A stretch of DNA of 47,946 bases from Candidatus Poribacteria bacterium (GCA_022820835.1 JAJEET010000090.1:1-47946), one strand, 5' to 3'. Positions 15,954 to 23,587 are shown, numbered from the stretch's first letter. Notes: generated from the letters alone by a model not told the origin. A program made the numbers and translations.

Positions 15954-16819
15954 GCAAACCTTTGACGCGCACGCAAATCAACGAGAAGAAGTTCAGACGC
16001 ATCAACGATAAATCGCTAAGGCAGCTGCTTATTCATCGCTTTCTCAATGACTACGGTTATGATAAAGGCGAAGCCACTGCTACCGCCATTGTTGATGATA
16101 TTCTCAAGACTGTTGAAGACTATTTCGTTATTACCCTCCCTTTGGAGAAACTCGCCACGGGCGACGCACTCCCGGAGGAACACCTCCTGAGTTATGGACA
16201 CCTCGTGTGGATGGCGGTTCCGATTGACGAATATCCAGAAAGAGGCAAATCCATCATCAAAACTCGCATGAAACCTGTTATTTTGACCTATCTCGCCACA
16301 GAGGACATTGAATCCTTTCGCAATGGATTTACCTCACGGCAACTCAGGATCAATCGCTTGGTTCGCTGGTGTCATCAAGCTTATGACCAAGGGGCCCTAT
16401 TGACACAACTTGACTTGGCAGTTTTGCTCAACGTCTGTGATGCGGTCGTCTGTGATTATGTCAATGAATGGCAAAAAACCACAGGCGAAATCTTACCCAC
16501 TCGTGGCAATATTCATGACTTATCCGGAGCGATTACCCACAAGAAAGAGATCATTACGCTCTATCTTCAAGGACATCTCACTCCCAATATTGCCGCCAAG
16601 ACCAAGCATTCAAAGGAGGCAGTTGACCGATACATCCGAGATTATGAGTCCGTCAAAGTCGTTCGTGCCGCTACCGCTGATATTGATAAAATCTCGCAGA
16701 TCACACGACTTTCTAAGCGCGTTATCTCTCAGTATCTCGACCTCATCCCGCAGCACCAACTTCAAACGATGGATGCAAACCTTGCCAATTCATCTTCAAA
16801 TCAGCAAGGAGAAACCTAA
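15950..16819 (+). CDS. DUF1670-type multi-HTH protein, second of a pair
   Basis: This 289-residue protein is the diverged partner of the one before it and starts at ATG 15950, inside the previous gene's stop, with GGAGG upstream. It has the same order: an N-terminal helical part, AYDQGALL (144-151) leading into an HTH-like region (152-175), TRG-x2-HD-x5-THK (184-198), and a second HTH (208-230, NIAAKTKHSKEAVDRYI) plus a third (245-265). The second half of the first HTH is weaker than in the partner, so the two proteins may have divided roles, such as one binding ends and one binding the other protein. No DDE, HUH, tyrosine or serine recombinase motif was found. Confidence 0.7.
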   Translation: MSKPLTRTQINEKKFRRINDKSLRQLLIHRFLNDYGYDKGEATATAIVDDILKTVEDYFVITLPLEKLATGDALPEEHLLSYGHLVWMAVPIDEYPERGKSIIKTRMKPVILTYLATEDIESFRNGFTSRQLRINRLVRWCHQAYDQGALLTQLDLAVLLNVCDAVVCDYVNEWQKTTGEILPTRGNIHDLSGAITHKKEIITLYLQGHLTPNIAAKTKHSKEAVDRYIRDYESVKVVRAATADIDKISQITRLSKRVISQYLDLIPQHQLQTMDANLANSSSNQQGET

Positions 16820-16890
16820 TGAGACCCTAATCCGTTATTCCAGACACACTTGACTTGGCAAAACCGGGGGCAGTTCCCTTGAAAATATGC

Positions 16891-16920
16891 TTGACAGTCG
16901 GCTACCGGTTTTGCTATACT
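16891..16920 (+). promoter_or_regulatory. Sigma-70 promoter inside the right end of the DUF1670 element
   Basis: TTGACA at 16891-16896, an 18-base spacer and TATACT at 16915-16920. No reading frame follows before the element ends at 17053, so any transcript begins near 16927 and is either a small RNA or runs out across the right end. Confidence 0.55.
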
Positions 16921-16926
16921 TTCAGA

Positions 16927-17053
16927 CATGTTGATCGCTGAACACATCATTTTTCAAAGAAGATGCCAGCGAATCCAACTTAACCCCCTCATTAGAGGTA
17001 GCTGGAAACCCAATAAACATCAGCGTTCCAGCTATCATAAGGTCATTTGATAC
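16927..17053 (+). other. Possible small RNA region at the right end of the DUF1670 element
   Basis: The stretch after the promoter has no gene. It contains a 9-bp perfect hairpin (TAGCTGGAA at 16999-17007 with TTCCAGCTA at 17026-17034, loop 18 bases) that directly joins the right terminal repeat. It could be an RNA, a transposase-binding structure, or a terminator without a T-run. Only the promoter and hairpin are seen; the rest is inference. Confidence 0.35.
17035..17053 (-). repeat. Right terminal inverted repeat of the DUF1670 element
   Basis: Reverse complement of the left end with two mismatches. Its outermost base is the third base (minus strand) of the TAG stop of the relic at 17053-17196. 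Confidence 0.6.
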
Positions 17054-17196
17054 TATTTCGTTATCAACATTTTTCGCGTTGCGGTGAAATCGCCTGCGAT
17101 AAGCGTATAGAAATACACACCACTTGCCATAGGTTCACCCAACGCGTTTTTACCATCCCAATACACTGCACGGTTCCGATAGAACTTATCTCCGTA
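17053..17196 (-). pseudogene. C-terminal relic of a secreted protein with a FlgD/T9SS-like Ig tail
   Basis: The minus frame encodes 47 residues that read as the typical final strand region of FlgD-Ig-like or type A sorting-domain tails: YRNRAVYWDGKNALGEPMASG, then VYFYTLIAGDFTATRKMLITK and TAG. A TGA at 17197-17199 breaks the frame and nothing upstream continues it. Such tails occur at the end of large secreted proteins. It is a leftover of a lost gene. The stop codon lies exactly at the outer end of the DUF1670 element. Confidence 0.65.
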
Positions 17197-17210
17197 TCAG
17201 AGTAGAGTTT

Positions 17211-17624
17211 TCACCTGCGTAAATTCCTTGTTGCAACAAGTTTCCAACCTGTAGCTGTTTTGCGATAAGCAATATGGAGTAATACGTTTGAGCCATCCAC
17301 AAATCCTATCTCAATCTGATACTCTACAATATACCTATATGTTTTCGTCTCTCGTATCGTAAACATAGTGAAATATTCCATACTGGAAATATCAATCCAC
17401 TCAACTGTCCTACGTGTATACACACGTCTTCCAATCAAATCCGACTGAATTTCTTCAGCATTCGGTATCTTCTCATGGATAACTCCATCAATCATCCGTT
17501 TTTCGGTGTCTTGTGCGGATGCGTTTTGTGGATTGAAACCAGTGAAGTAGGGAAGTAGGAAGCAGCTTGCTAATGTAAATAGACATCCGATTGCTATATA
17601 TGCCAATTTCTGTTTGAAATTCAT
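17211..17624 (-). CDS. Small exported protein of unknown function
   Basis: This 137-residue protein starts with a hydrophobic segment (residues 8-28) that may be a signal peptide cut near ASAQ or an anchor. The rest has alternating hydrophobic residues and ends GWKLVATRNLRR, a pattern seen in small NTF2-like or DUF4878-like domains, though I cannot assign it. GAGGAAA precedes the ATG. It stands 70 bases after another small exported barrel-like protein on the same strand, and both may be cotranscribed. Confidence 0.55.
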   Translation of the reverse strand: MNFKQKLAYIAIGCLFTLASCFLLPYFTGFNPQNASAQDTEKRMIDGVIHEKIPNAEEIQSDLIGRRVYTRRTVEWIDISSMEYFTMFTIRETKTYRYIVEYQIEIGFVDGSNVLLHIAYRKTATGWKLVATRNLRR

Positions 17625-17694
17625 TTTATATTTCCTCTATAGCGCGTTCGTCAGTTGAACTTATACGAAGTAGCAGTTAGATACATCCTAAAAT

Positions 17695-18213
17695 CTATCT
17701 GGATATACTATGTAAAAGATTTATAGTGAAAATTACACCGGAAGATTCGCTATCTCTTCCAACACCACGATATGTTCGTATTTCAGCGGATAAAAATGAT
17801 AAATCAATTCCAGCACCGCCAGATACAGATGCTTGAAAATCAATCGGGTCATAAAACCCTATTCCACCAAAAACAAAGATTGGCGACCTCGTAATTGGTC
17901 TAAAATATAGATTTACAAATCCGGCAGTATGAGAACCTATGCCTGATGCTGTTCCTTGAAAGAATAAGCCTATATGTTCAGAAAGATTAAACCCTGTTCT
18001 AGCGTCAAAGAACGCCACATTTTCTGACTTATCAAAACTGAAGTACCTACCCATATCAACCTTGAGGTTCTGAACACCATAACCAATACCGCCAGATGCC
18101 CATAAACCATTCCATCTATAATCATTTGACGCAATACATGTAGTAGTAACATTCATAATGAATATTACAAACCCAATTAAGAAAAATTTGCGAATTGCCA
18201 ATGTGTCTTTCAT
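17695..18213 (-). CDS. Small outer-membrane beta-barrel-like protein
   Basis: This 172-residue protein has a signal peptide (1-29, likely cut near CIAS-N) and then glycine- and aromatic-rich beta sequence (NGLWASGGIGYGVQNLKVDMG, EHIGLFFQGTASGIGSHTAGF, PIFVFGGIGFYD). It looks like a small eight-stranded barrel of the outer membrane protein superfamily, but it ends LLHSISR, not in the usual aromatic residue. AAGGAGAC precedes the ATG. Function unknown. Confidence 0.55.
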   Translation of the reverse strand: MKDTLAIRKFFLIGFVIFIMNVTTTCIASNDYRWNGLWASGGIGYGVQNLKVDMGRYFSFDKSENVAFFDARTGFNLSEHIGLFFQGTASGIGSHTAGFVNLYFRPITRSPIFVFGGIGFYDPIDFQASVSGGAGIDLSFLSAEIRTYRGVGRDSESSGVIFTINLLHSISR

Positions 18214-18326
18214 GTTTCAAGTCTCCTTGTTAATTCGTAGTAGAGTGATTTTATCGCCCGTTGTAATGTGAAATGGAGCGATGGCTTTCAAAAGTCCTAT
18301 AATTTTTAGACTGGACAGACTACTAT

Positions 18327-18754
18327 CTATTTCGGAATAATGAATGCAAAACGACCTCCGTAGTCATCCCCGTCAGGGTCGGATGCATTAAACAGCCTGT
18401 CAGGGAGTGCCTTATTTCCAGCGTTAACGATATCGTTTGAAATCAGCCATAGACCGATATCCGTTTCAGGGTGCGGGACCATATCATCCCGCCCGACACT
18501 GAAAATCTTCGGGATGATATCATGCCCAAGAACAAAGGGTTCACTCGCAACAAAAAAAGTCCCAACCGCGCCTCAGTTGTATAGTTCGGCTGGTCGCGAA
18601 ATTGCAGACGAATCTGCGCAGCGGTCTCAACCGGACAAGTTTCAAGTCCCATCTGTTTTACGCGATCATAAATGGTATCAAGGGTAGCGAGTTCACCCTC
18701 AGCAAACCCCATCTCCAGCATAGAAACGACAACGATATCAACCGTTATTTCCAT
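18327..18754 (-). pseudogene. Frameshifted copy of the sigma-factor C-terminal module
   Basis: This segment matches the last 140 or so residues of the sigma-factor protein at 20188 at both DNA and protein level (EITVDIVVVSMLE.GFAEGE, ETCPVET..Q.RL.F.DQP, then KIFSVGRDDMVPHPETD and GGRFAF.IPK). A one-base deletion in a run of seven A at 18552-18558 shifts the frame two thirds of the way through. It lacks the sigma domains and the membrane segment. An ATG at 18754 happens to open the first part. A sequencing error in the A-run is possible, but the missing front half still shows it is a partial duplicate. Confidence 0.75.
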
Positions 18755-18757
18755 CGC

Positions 18758-18783
18758 TGTGTGCGTACTGTTGTATGCACACA
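18758..18783. other. Hairpin between the lipoprotein gene and the module relic
   Basis: TGTGTGC and GCACACA form a perfect 7-bp stem around a 12-base loop, 24 bases past the lipoprotein stop. There is no T-run on the minus strand, so terminator function is doubtful. Confidence 0.3.
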
Positions 18784-18806
18784 GCATTTGGTTGCGTATA
18801 TCAGAT

Positions 18807-19937
18807 TTACTCAGCAGCAGCATCTGCCGCCATAGCTTCCGCAGCTTCCTCTTCCTCGAATTCAACAAACTCAAACACGACTTCAGGTCTGCTTAAATTC
18901 CTTATCGGACGAGCTTCATATATGTGATCTGTAAATGGGGTGGCCCAAGGCCCAAGCCTAGTATGTGTATCTATTTTACGGAGGATTTCAACAACAATCT
19001 CATCTCCCCGGATTATTACTTCATCACCATCTACTCTCCACTTAAGTTTATGTTCGGGGATATCGTAGGTAAACTCGATTATTATATCTTCGAAATTCCT
19101 ATCGGAGTAGTATGCACCAAGTACTCTAATTTGTGAAATATACTTCCCTTGCATACCTTCAATTTTCCGAGGCTTTACTCGGTATTTACCGGGATTTAAC
19201 TCAGGATTCTCAATTGTTATTAGAGGTAAGAATCGGTCAGGAACTTCTTGCGTAGGATCGAGGTGATTATAACCGATATAAGGTGTGGATATTATAACAT
19301 CGTATATCAGAAGCTGACCATCATCTGTTCGTCGGATGCCGTCAGGGGGATTAGCCCCCTCAATAGAAAAGTATTTCTCCCTCAAGTTTTCCGAAGATAA
19401 CGTTGTTTTCCCATCTTTGGCATATCCTCGGAATAGATCTAACACTTCATCTTCCGTCTTTGTAGGATGAAGGAAAGTTATTTCGAGATATTTCGCAACA
19501 ACATCAACCCAACCTACTATATAGAAATTACCATCAGATATCTCAGTTTCCGCAAGTGCTGCTTCATGAGGATTTTCTCCAAGGTGTACCTCCACAAGTT
19601 GTATTACTTGTGCCCATGTAAAATTTGTTTTTTCTAATAATATTCTTGCGCGTTCATCATCGGTGGCTGAGACACCTTTAATAATATCATCTTCAAAAGG
19701 ATTCAAGAGGATTTGCATCGCATATACAGTATCTATTACGACACCGCGCGCTTTTTCCCGCGCCTCCTCTTTAGTGAGCCCAATAGACCCTTCAGGACCC
19801 ATCGGTGGTTCAATTTCCGGTGGCACGGGTTTTTCCATAGCCGGTTTCATCATCTGCATGCCTTCGTCGCATCCAGTGAGTAGCGTCAACCCAAACACGG
19901 CTGCAATCAGTAATAGAGATAGGACAGAAATTTTCAT
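18807..19937 (-). CDS. Lipoprotein of unknown function
   Basis: This 376-residue protein has a lipoprotein signal with lipobox LLTGC, lipidated Cys23, followed by a Met- and Pro-rich linker (25-50). The mature part is a mixed alpha/beta domain I do not recognise (about 55-345) with a very acidic Ala/Glu tail (EFEEEEAAEAMAADAAAE). It should be anchored in the outer or inner membrane facing the periplasm. AAGGAGAATGA precedes the ATG. It lies between the sigma-factor gene and the decayed copy of that gene's C-terminal module; the order suggests that a block duplication happened around it. Confidence 0.6.
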   Translation of the reverse strand: MKISVLSLLLIAAVFGLTLLTGCDEGMQMMKPAMEKPVPPEIEPPMGPEGSIGLTKEEAREKARGVVIDTVYAMQILLNPFEDDIIKGVSATDDERARILLEKTNFTWAQVIQLVEVHLGENPHEAALAETEISDGNFYIVGWVDVVAKYLEITFLHPTKTEDEVLDLFRGYAKDGKTTLSSENLREKYFSIEGANPPDGIRRTDDGQLLIYDVIISTPYIGYNHLDPTQEVPDRFLPLITIENPELNPGKYRVKPRKIEGMQGKYISQIRVLGAYYSDRNFEDIIIEFTYDIPEHKLKWRVDGDEVIIRGDEIVVEILRKIDTHTRLGPWATPFTDHIYEARPIRNLSRPEVVFEFVEFEEEEAAEAMAADAAAE

Positions 19938-20187
19938 ACTTCATTCTCCTTATTGTGATTTTAAGATTTGTTGGTGCACTCACCAACTGGTTTCGTATAC
20001 TAAAGTCGGTTCCAGAAATAAAGTCGTCCGAAATAACGGAAAACTAAAGCATCCTGGGCAACATCTTTTTCAAAAGACAAGGCTTAGGTAAATTTAGCGC
20101 GCGGATCAAGGTTCTGATTTTAGCCCTAAATCTCCGCATGTTTACCAAGCGTATTAGGGGTTGTTGGCTATAAGGGCTATGTGCTAT

Positions 20188-21579
20188 TTATTTCGGAATA
20201 ACGAATGCAAAACGACCTCCGTAGTCAACCTTGTTAGAATCGGATGCATTAAACAGTCTGTCAGGGAGTGCCTTATTTCCAGCGTTAACGATATCGTTTG
20301 AAATCAGCCATAGACCGATATCCGTTTCAGGGTGCGGGACCATATCATCCCGCCCGACACTGAAAATCTTCGGGAAACCGTCACGCGTAAGCACAAACGG
20401 TTCACTCGCGACGAAAAATTCCCCCAGCCGTTCCCCGGTTGCATAGTCTGGCTGGTCGAGAAATCGTAGACGCAGCTGCGGGGCAGTCTCAACCGGGCAA
20501 GTTTCCAGTCCCATCTGTTTTGCGCGCTCATAAATGGTATCAAGGGTGGCGAACTCGCCCTCAGCAAACCCCAATTCCAGCATAGAAACAACAACGATAT
20601 CAACCGTTATTTCCGCTGCTACCACCGGAAAATCCGGATTTCCAAGAGCTTCAATCGACCATTGACTGACTAAGCGTTTTTCTTCAATCAGTGTCTGTAA
20701 AAGATCAGCACCACTCGTATGGGCTCCGAGTGTTATAGTAAAATCAGCAGTGAAATCCTTCGCGCTTTTCGTGCCTTCAGCATCACCCGCAAAGTAATTA
20801 CTGTAAAGTTTCTGAAAATAGGCAAGGTATGGGTTACCGAAGTCGCTGGCACTGAGAAAAAATAGGATTGCGACAACCAAAGCAGCCCCAATAGCCACCC
20901 ACGGCAAGAACCGTTTTATTATTGGAGGAGGGGTCGGGTTCATCTCAACCACTTCTCGCATGATATTTTGCTTCAGACTCGATGGTATCTGCACGCCACC
21001 AAGCACTTCTTGGACCAAGAGTTCCTCTTCTTCTTGTAACCGTTTTCGGGCGCGAGAGAGTCGAAGCCTTATTGCCTCTACCGACACCCCCAAGAATTTG
21101 CTAATCTCCCTCGTTGTCATTTCGCCGAGATAATAGAGCGTTATCACTGTACGCTCCTTCTCTGGTAATTTTTCCAAAAGTCTTTTGATGATCTCTAAAC
21201 AATGTTCAGTTGCTTCTGTTTCGCGCTGTTCCAATACGTAACGCGCATAAGCAGCTTCCACGACTTCTTTCCTAGGTGTGTCCTCCAATGATTGCAATTG
21301 CTTCGCAGGTTTATGTTTGCGCAGCCAATTCAGACAAAGCCGATCCGTAATAACATACAACCACCTAAGAAACTGGCTCGGATCTTTCAACGTTGAAAGT
21401 TTTTTATACGCGCGGAGGAAGGTATCTTGTGTGATTTCTTCTGCATAGTGGAAATCACCGATTTGCTGCCACGCGAGGGCGTGAACGATTTTTTGGTGTT
21501 TTTCAACTAAAATGTTGAATGCTGAGTCGTCGCCTGATAAAACAGTCTGAATCAATTGAACATCGTCTTCTCTCTCCAC
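20188..21579 (-). CDS. ECF sigma factor fused to a membrane segment and C-terminal module
   Basis: This 463-residue protein starts with GTG at 21579 (GGAGGGAAC upstream). Residues 8-90 are sigma region 2 (FHYAEEITQDTFLRAYKKL), and 128-183 are region 4 with its HTH (ERTVITLYYLGEMTTREISK, then VEAIRLRLSRARKRLQ). A membrane helix at about 224-243 (PWVAIGAALVVAILFFLSAS) follows, which should place residues 245-463 outside the cytoplasm. The tail contains a module of about 140 residues (AEITVDIVVVSMLELGFAEGE, LETCPVETAPQLRLRFLDQP) also seen in many uncharacterised proteins as I recall them. The protein is twice the normal ECF length, and no separate anti-sigma gene is adjacent, so the tail may sense a signal and control the sigma part. 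Inference only. Confidence 0.8.
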   Translation of the reverse strand: MEREDDVQLIQTVLSGDDSAFNILVEKHQKIVHALAWQQIGDFHYAEEITQDTFLRAYKKLSTLKDPSQFLRWLYVITDRLCLNWLRKHKPAKQLQSLEDTPRKEVVEAAYARYVLEQRETEATEHCLEIIKRLLEKLPEKERTVITLYYLGEMTTREISKFLGVSVEAIRLRLSRARKRLQEEEELLVQEVLGGVQIPSSLKQNIMREVVEMNPTPPPIIKRFLPWVAIGAALVVAILFFLSASDFGNPYLAYFQKLYSNYFAGDAEGTKSAKDFTADFTITLGAHTSGADLLQTLIEEKRLVSQWSIEALGNPDFPVVAAEITVDIVVVSMLELGFAEGEFATLDTIYERAKQMGLETCPVETAPQLRLRFLDQPDYATGERLGEFFVASEPFVLTRDGFPKIFSVGRDDMVPHPETDIGLWLISNDIVNAGNKALPDRLFNASDSNKVDYGGRFAFVIPK

Positions 21580-21636
21580 GGAGTTCCCTCCTCATGAACA
21601 GATGCAGCTGCCTTGGCATCCACTGAAACATCTAAT

Positions 21637-21791
21637 TAACGTGAGCTTGAAAATAAATCTGTAGGTTGGGTTGAGCGGGAAATACACACTAAAAACCTCA
21701 TAATTTAGACAAATATGCCGCTTTTCAAGGCACTTTCGGCATAAATAGCGGCAGCGAAACCCAACATCCCACTTTTATCAAACTCACGTTA
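21637..21791. repeat. 155-bp TA-flanked MITE-like repeat, copy 3
   Basis: Begins TAACGTGAGCTTGA and ends TCAAACTCACGTTA. It lies in the 329-base interval between the sigma-factor gene and the barrel gene at 21909; the rest of that interval holds only the terminator at 21803 and leader sequence. Confidence 0.85.
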
Positions 21792-21802
21792 TTAAATAAA
21801 AA

Positions 21803-21830
21803 TAAGGCGAGGTTAGAAAACCTCGCCTTA
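21803..21830 (-). terminator. Rho-independent terminator of the barrel gene operon
   Basis: A perfect 12-bp stem (TAAGGCGAGGTT / AACCTCGCCTTA) with loop AGAA, followed on the minus strand by TTTTTATTTAA. It ends the minus-strand transcript that covers 21909 and probably the genes before it. Confidence 0.85.
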
Positions 21831-21908
21831 CGGATAATTCAGGGATAAACTCCACTTAGGAAGTATCAAATACTAACGCGTTCACATCTTTTCGGGTTTT
21901 ACCCTAAC

Positions 21909-22691
21909 CTACCATCTACGCGTAAAATTCATTCTACCGGTGAGTCCGGTTTCATCTTCGCCTTTTTTCGTTTCATACCCCACATATAGGCCGAGGGTAT
22001 TACCCTCGCCATAATTGATGTTCAAACGTCCACCGAAATTTAGTGCGATCAATCTGTCAATCGGTTCGCCATCATCGTTCAAAGGGACATCGCTGGGAAA
22101 AAGCACTGATTCAAACTGCGGACCGATAGCGATAATGTCGTTAATGGCGTATGTAATGTAAGTCCGGTTGTAGAGTTCATTAAAACTTTCGTCATCAAAT
22201 ATGGACGTAATCGTACTAATTGTCCAATGGAAACCGAAGATTTTACCAGCCGGCAGGATCGCAAAAATTTGCGGGTATAAGGCATAGGGCCCATCTGGAC
22301 TGACATAATTGAACCCAACGCCGAGCATCGGTGTTAGCAGCAGTGCCATGCTGTCGTTTGCGATAGCAGGGAATGTAATGCCCATATCAAATTCGCCCAA
22401 ATACTTGTGTGGCTCATCGGTACCAGGGGCTGGATTACCGTTTACATAGATATTAGAATCAAATGAAATGCCACCCCCGAGCGGATGACTGGCACCAATT
22501 AGAAAATAGGGACCGAGACTATCAATATCAATTTGGAACCATCCTGTAATCTTCGGTTTTTCTTCCATCATTTCGCCTTCAGCTTCATGACTATCAGCAA
22601 AAGCGATAGAGAAACTCCCAATAGACATCACACAGACGAGAAAGACAACAGTTGTACGTTTAAAAAAGGTAAAAAAGGGATAAGTATTCAT
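21909..22691 (-). CDS. Putative outer-membrane beta-barrel protein, paralogue of the one at 8848
   Basis: This 260-residue protein has a signal peptide (1-32, cut near AFA-DSHE), an acidic linker (EAEGEMMEEK) and a beta-rich domain. It shares with the protein at 8848 the order GWFxxDxDSLG, GISFDSNIYV, MLGVGFNYxxPDGP, NDIIAIGPQ, INYGEGNTLGLYVGYET and the end GRMNFTRRW. The final Trp fits insertion by the Bam machinery. GGAGAT precedes the ATG. It follows trpF by 39 bases and is closed by a strong terminator. Function unknown; the paralogue beside an ammonium transporter is the only hint. Confidence 0.65.
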   Translation of the reverse strand: MNTYPFFTFFKRTTVVFLVCVMSIGSFSIAFADSHEAEGEMMEEKPKITGWFQIDIDSLGPYFLIGASHPLGGGISFDSNIYVNGNPAPGTDEPHKYLGEFDMGITFPAIANDSMALLLTPMLGVGFNYVSPDGPYALYPQIFAILPAGKIFGFHWTISTITSIFDDESFNELYNRTYITYAINDIIAIGPQFESVLFPSDVPLNDDGEPIDRLIALNFGGRLNINYGEGNTLGLYVGYETKKGEDETGLTGRMNFTRRW

Positions 22692-22730
22692 AAGAGATAA
22701 ATCTCCTTTACGTTTTGTAGGTAGAAGCCA

Positions 22731-23420
22731 TTAACTGGCTTGTTCAACCTGTTCCATCAGTTGTACCAATTTTTGTGGGTCTTTGACACCTTTAGAGGCT
22801 TCAACACCGGAACAGAGGTCAATACCGTGTGGACGAATTGTTTCAATCGCGGCTTTGACGTTCTCTGGATGGATACCACCGGCGAAAAATACCGGTAGCG
22901 GACTTTCCGAAATAAGTTCAGCGGCGATATTCCAGTCGCAGGTTTTACCTGTACCGCCGTATCTCGGTTTTTCAAGACTCATATCGACGCTATCGAACAG
23001 TAGGAAATCGGCACCAGCATCGCGATAGGCTTTCATCTCTGTTCGGACAGCAGATTTATCAACATTCTCCGGTCTACCTGCCGGTAGATAGACCGACTTC
23101 CAGAGTTGACACGCGACGGTGCGTTTAAGGGCTTCAACCTGTTGCGGCGGTTCCTGTCCGAGGAGCTGCACTGCATACGGTTGAACCTGTGATACGAGCT
23201 CTTGGATATCGGATGTTGTTCGATTGTAGAGTAGAATGACTGGAGGGATTGGACTCGACTTCGCGATTTCGGAGGCTTCGGTAGCGGAGCGTGTCCGTTC
23301 GGATACAGCGACATCGACCAGCACACCGATATAGTCTGCCCCCGCGTCAGCTGCAAGTTGTGCGTCATGGTTAGAGGTGATGCCGCAGATTTTGACACTA
23401 AAGGGTGATTCTGTAGACAT
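22731..23420 (-). CDS. trpF: Phosphoribosylanthranilate isomerase
   Basis: This 229-residue cytoplasmic TIM-barrel enzyme turns N-(5-phosphoribosyl)anthranilate into the ribulose form, step three of tryptophan synthesis. Signs are KICGIT near the N-terminus (catalytic Cys12), LLFDS for the general acid Asp, YGGTGKTCDW, FFAGGIHPENV and GIDLCSGVEASKGVKD at the end. The start at 23420 is chosen because homologous sequence begins there and AAGG lies upstream; a longer in-frame version from 23528 would translate duplicated leader DNA. No other trp gene is near; it is placed among cupin, phosphoesterase and barrel genes, so pathway genes are scattered. The SLEKP before YGGTG is ordinary. Confidence 0.85.
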   Translation of the reverse strand: MSTESPFSVKICGITSNHDAQLAADAGADYIGVLVDVAVSERTRSATEASEIAKSSPIPPVILLYNRTTSDIQELVSQVQPYAVQLLGQEPPQQVEALKRTVACQLWKSVYLPAGRPENVDKSAVRTEMKAYRDAGADFLLFDSVDMSLEKPRYGGTGKTCDWNIAAELISESPLPVFFAGGIHPENVKAAIETIRPHGIDLCSGVEASKGVKDPQKLVQLMEQVEQAS

Positions 23421-23587
23421 TTTTAATTTTACCTTGCGGTTAAACAGAGTGGATCGGAACTTTGACGTTCTTTTTCCAAACCCGCTCTCCATTTTGCGGC
23501 GTACTCGCCCATAAGCGATCTGCTTCATTACGAGCTACGTGTTTTAGGCATTTTTAATTTACCTTGCGGTTAAACAGAGTGGATCGG
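23418..23587. repeat. Duplicated 40-bp leader of trpF
   Basis: The segment 23418-23457, which contains the trpF start codon and ribosome binding site, is repeated at 23549-23587 with one base missing. Both copies carry TTGCGGTTAAACAGAGTGG. The DNA between them holds a coding relic. Confidence 0.7.
23440..23553 (-). pseudogene. 37-codon relic of a gene end before trpF
   Basis: The minus frame between the two leader repeats reads ARNEADRLWASTPQNGERVW, then KKNVKVPIHSV and TAA, with no start. It looks like the true C-terminus of a lost gene that once preceded trpF. I do not recognise the family. Confidence 0.35.

Larger units (their letters stand above)
15069..17053 (+). mobile_element. Candidate mobile element carrying two DUF1670-type genes
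   Basis: The 1,985-bp segment is bounded by GTATCAAATGACCCCATGA (15069-15087) and, inverted, TCATAAGGTCATTTGATAC (17035-17053). These match at 17 of 19 positions. Between them are two overlapping genes of one family and a short non-coding tail with its own promoter and hairpin. Outside the left end is a repeat-rich interval; outside the right end is the last codon of a gene relic. No certain target duplication is seen. That this segment moves is an inference from the paired ends; no known transposase motif is present. Confidence 0.55.

Noticed and set aside
20038..20170. Possible tRNA or structured RNA in the gap between the lipoprotein and sigma-factor genes
   Set aside because: No cloverleaf arms or T-loop sequence could be matched; only weak unpaired AT-rich DNA is seen.
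23528..23551. Tryptophan attenuator leader peptide before trpF
   Set aside because: The small frame there encodes MPKTRSS with no Trp codon and no alternative hairpins were found.
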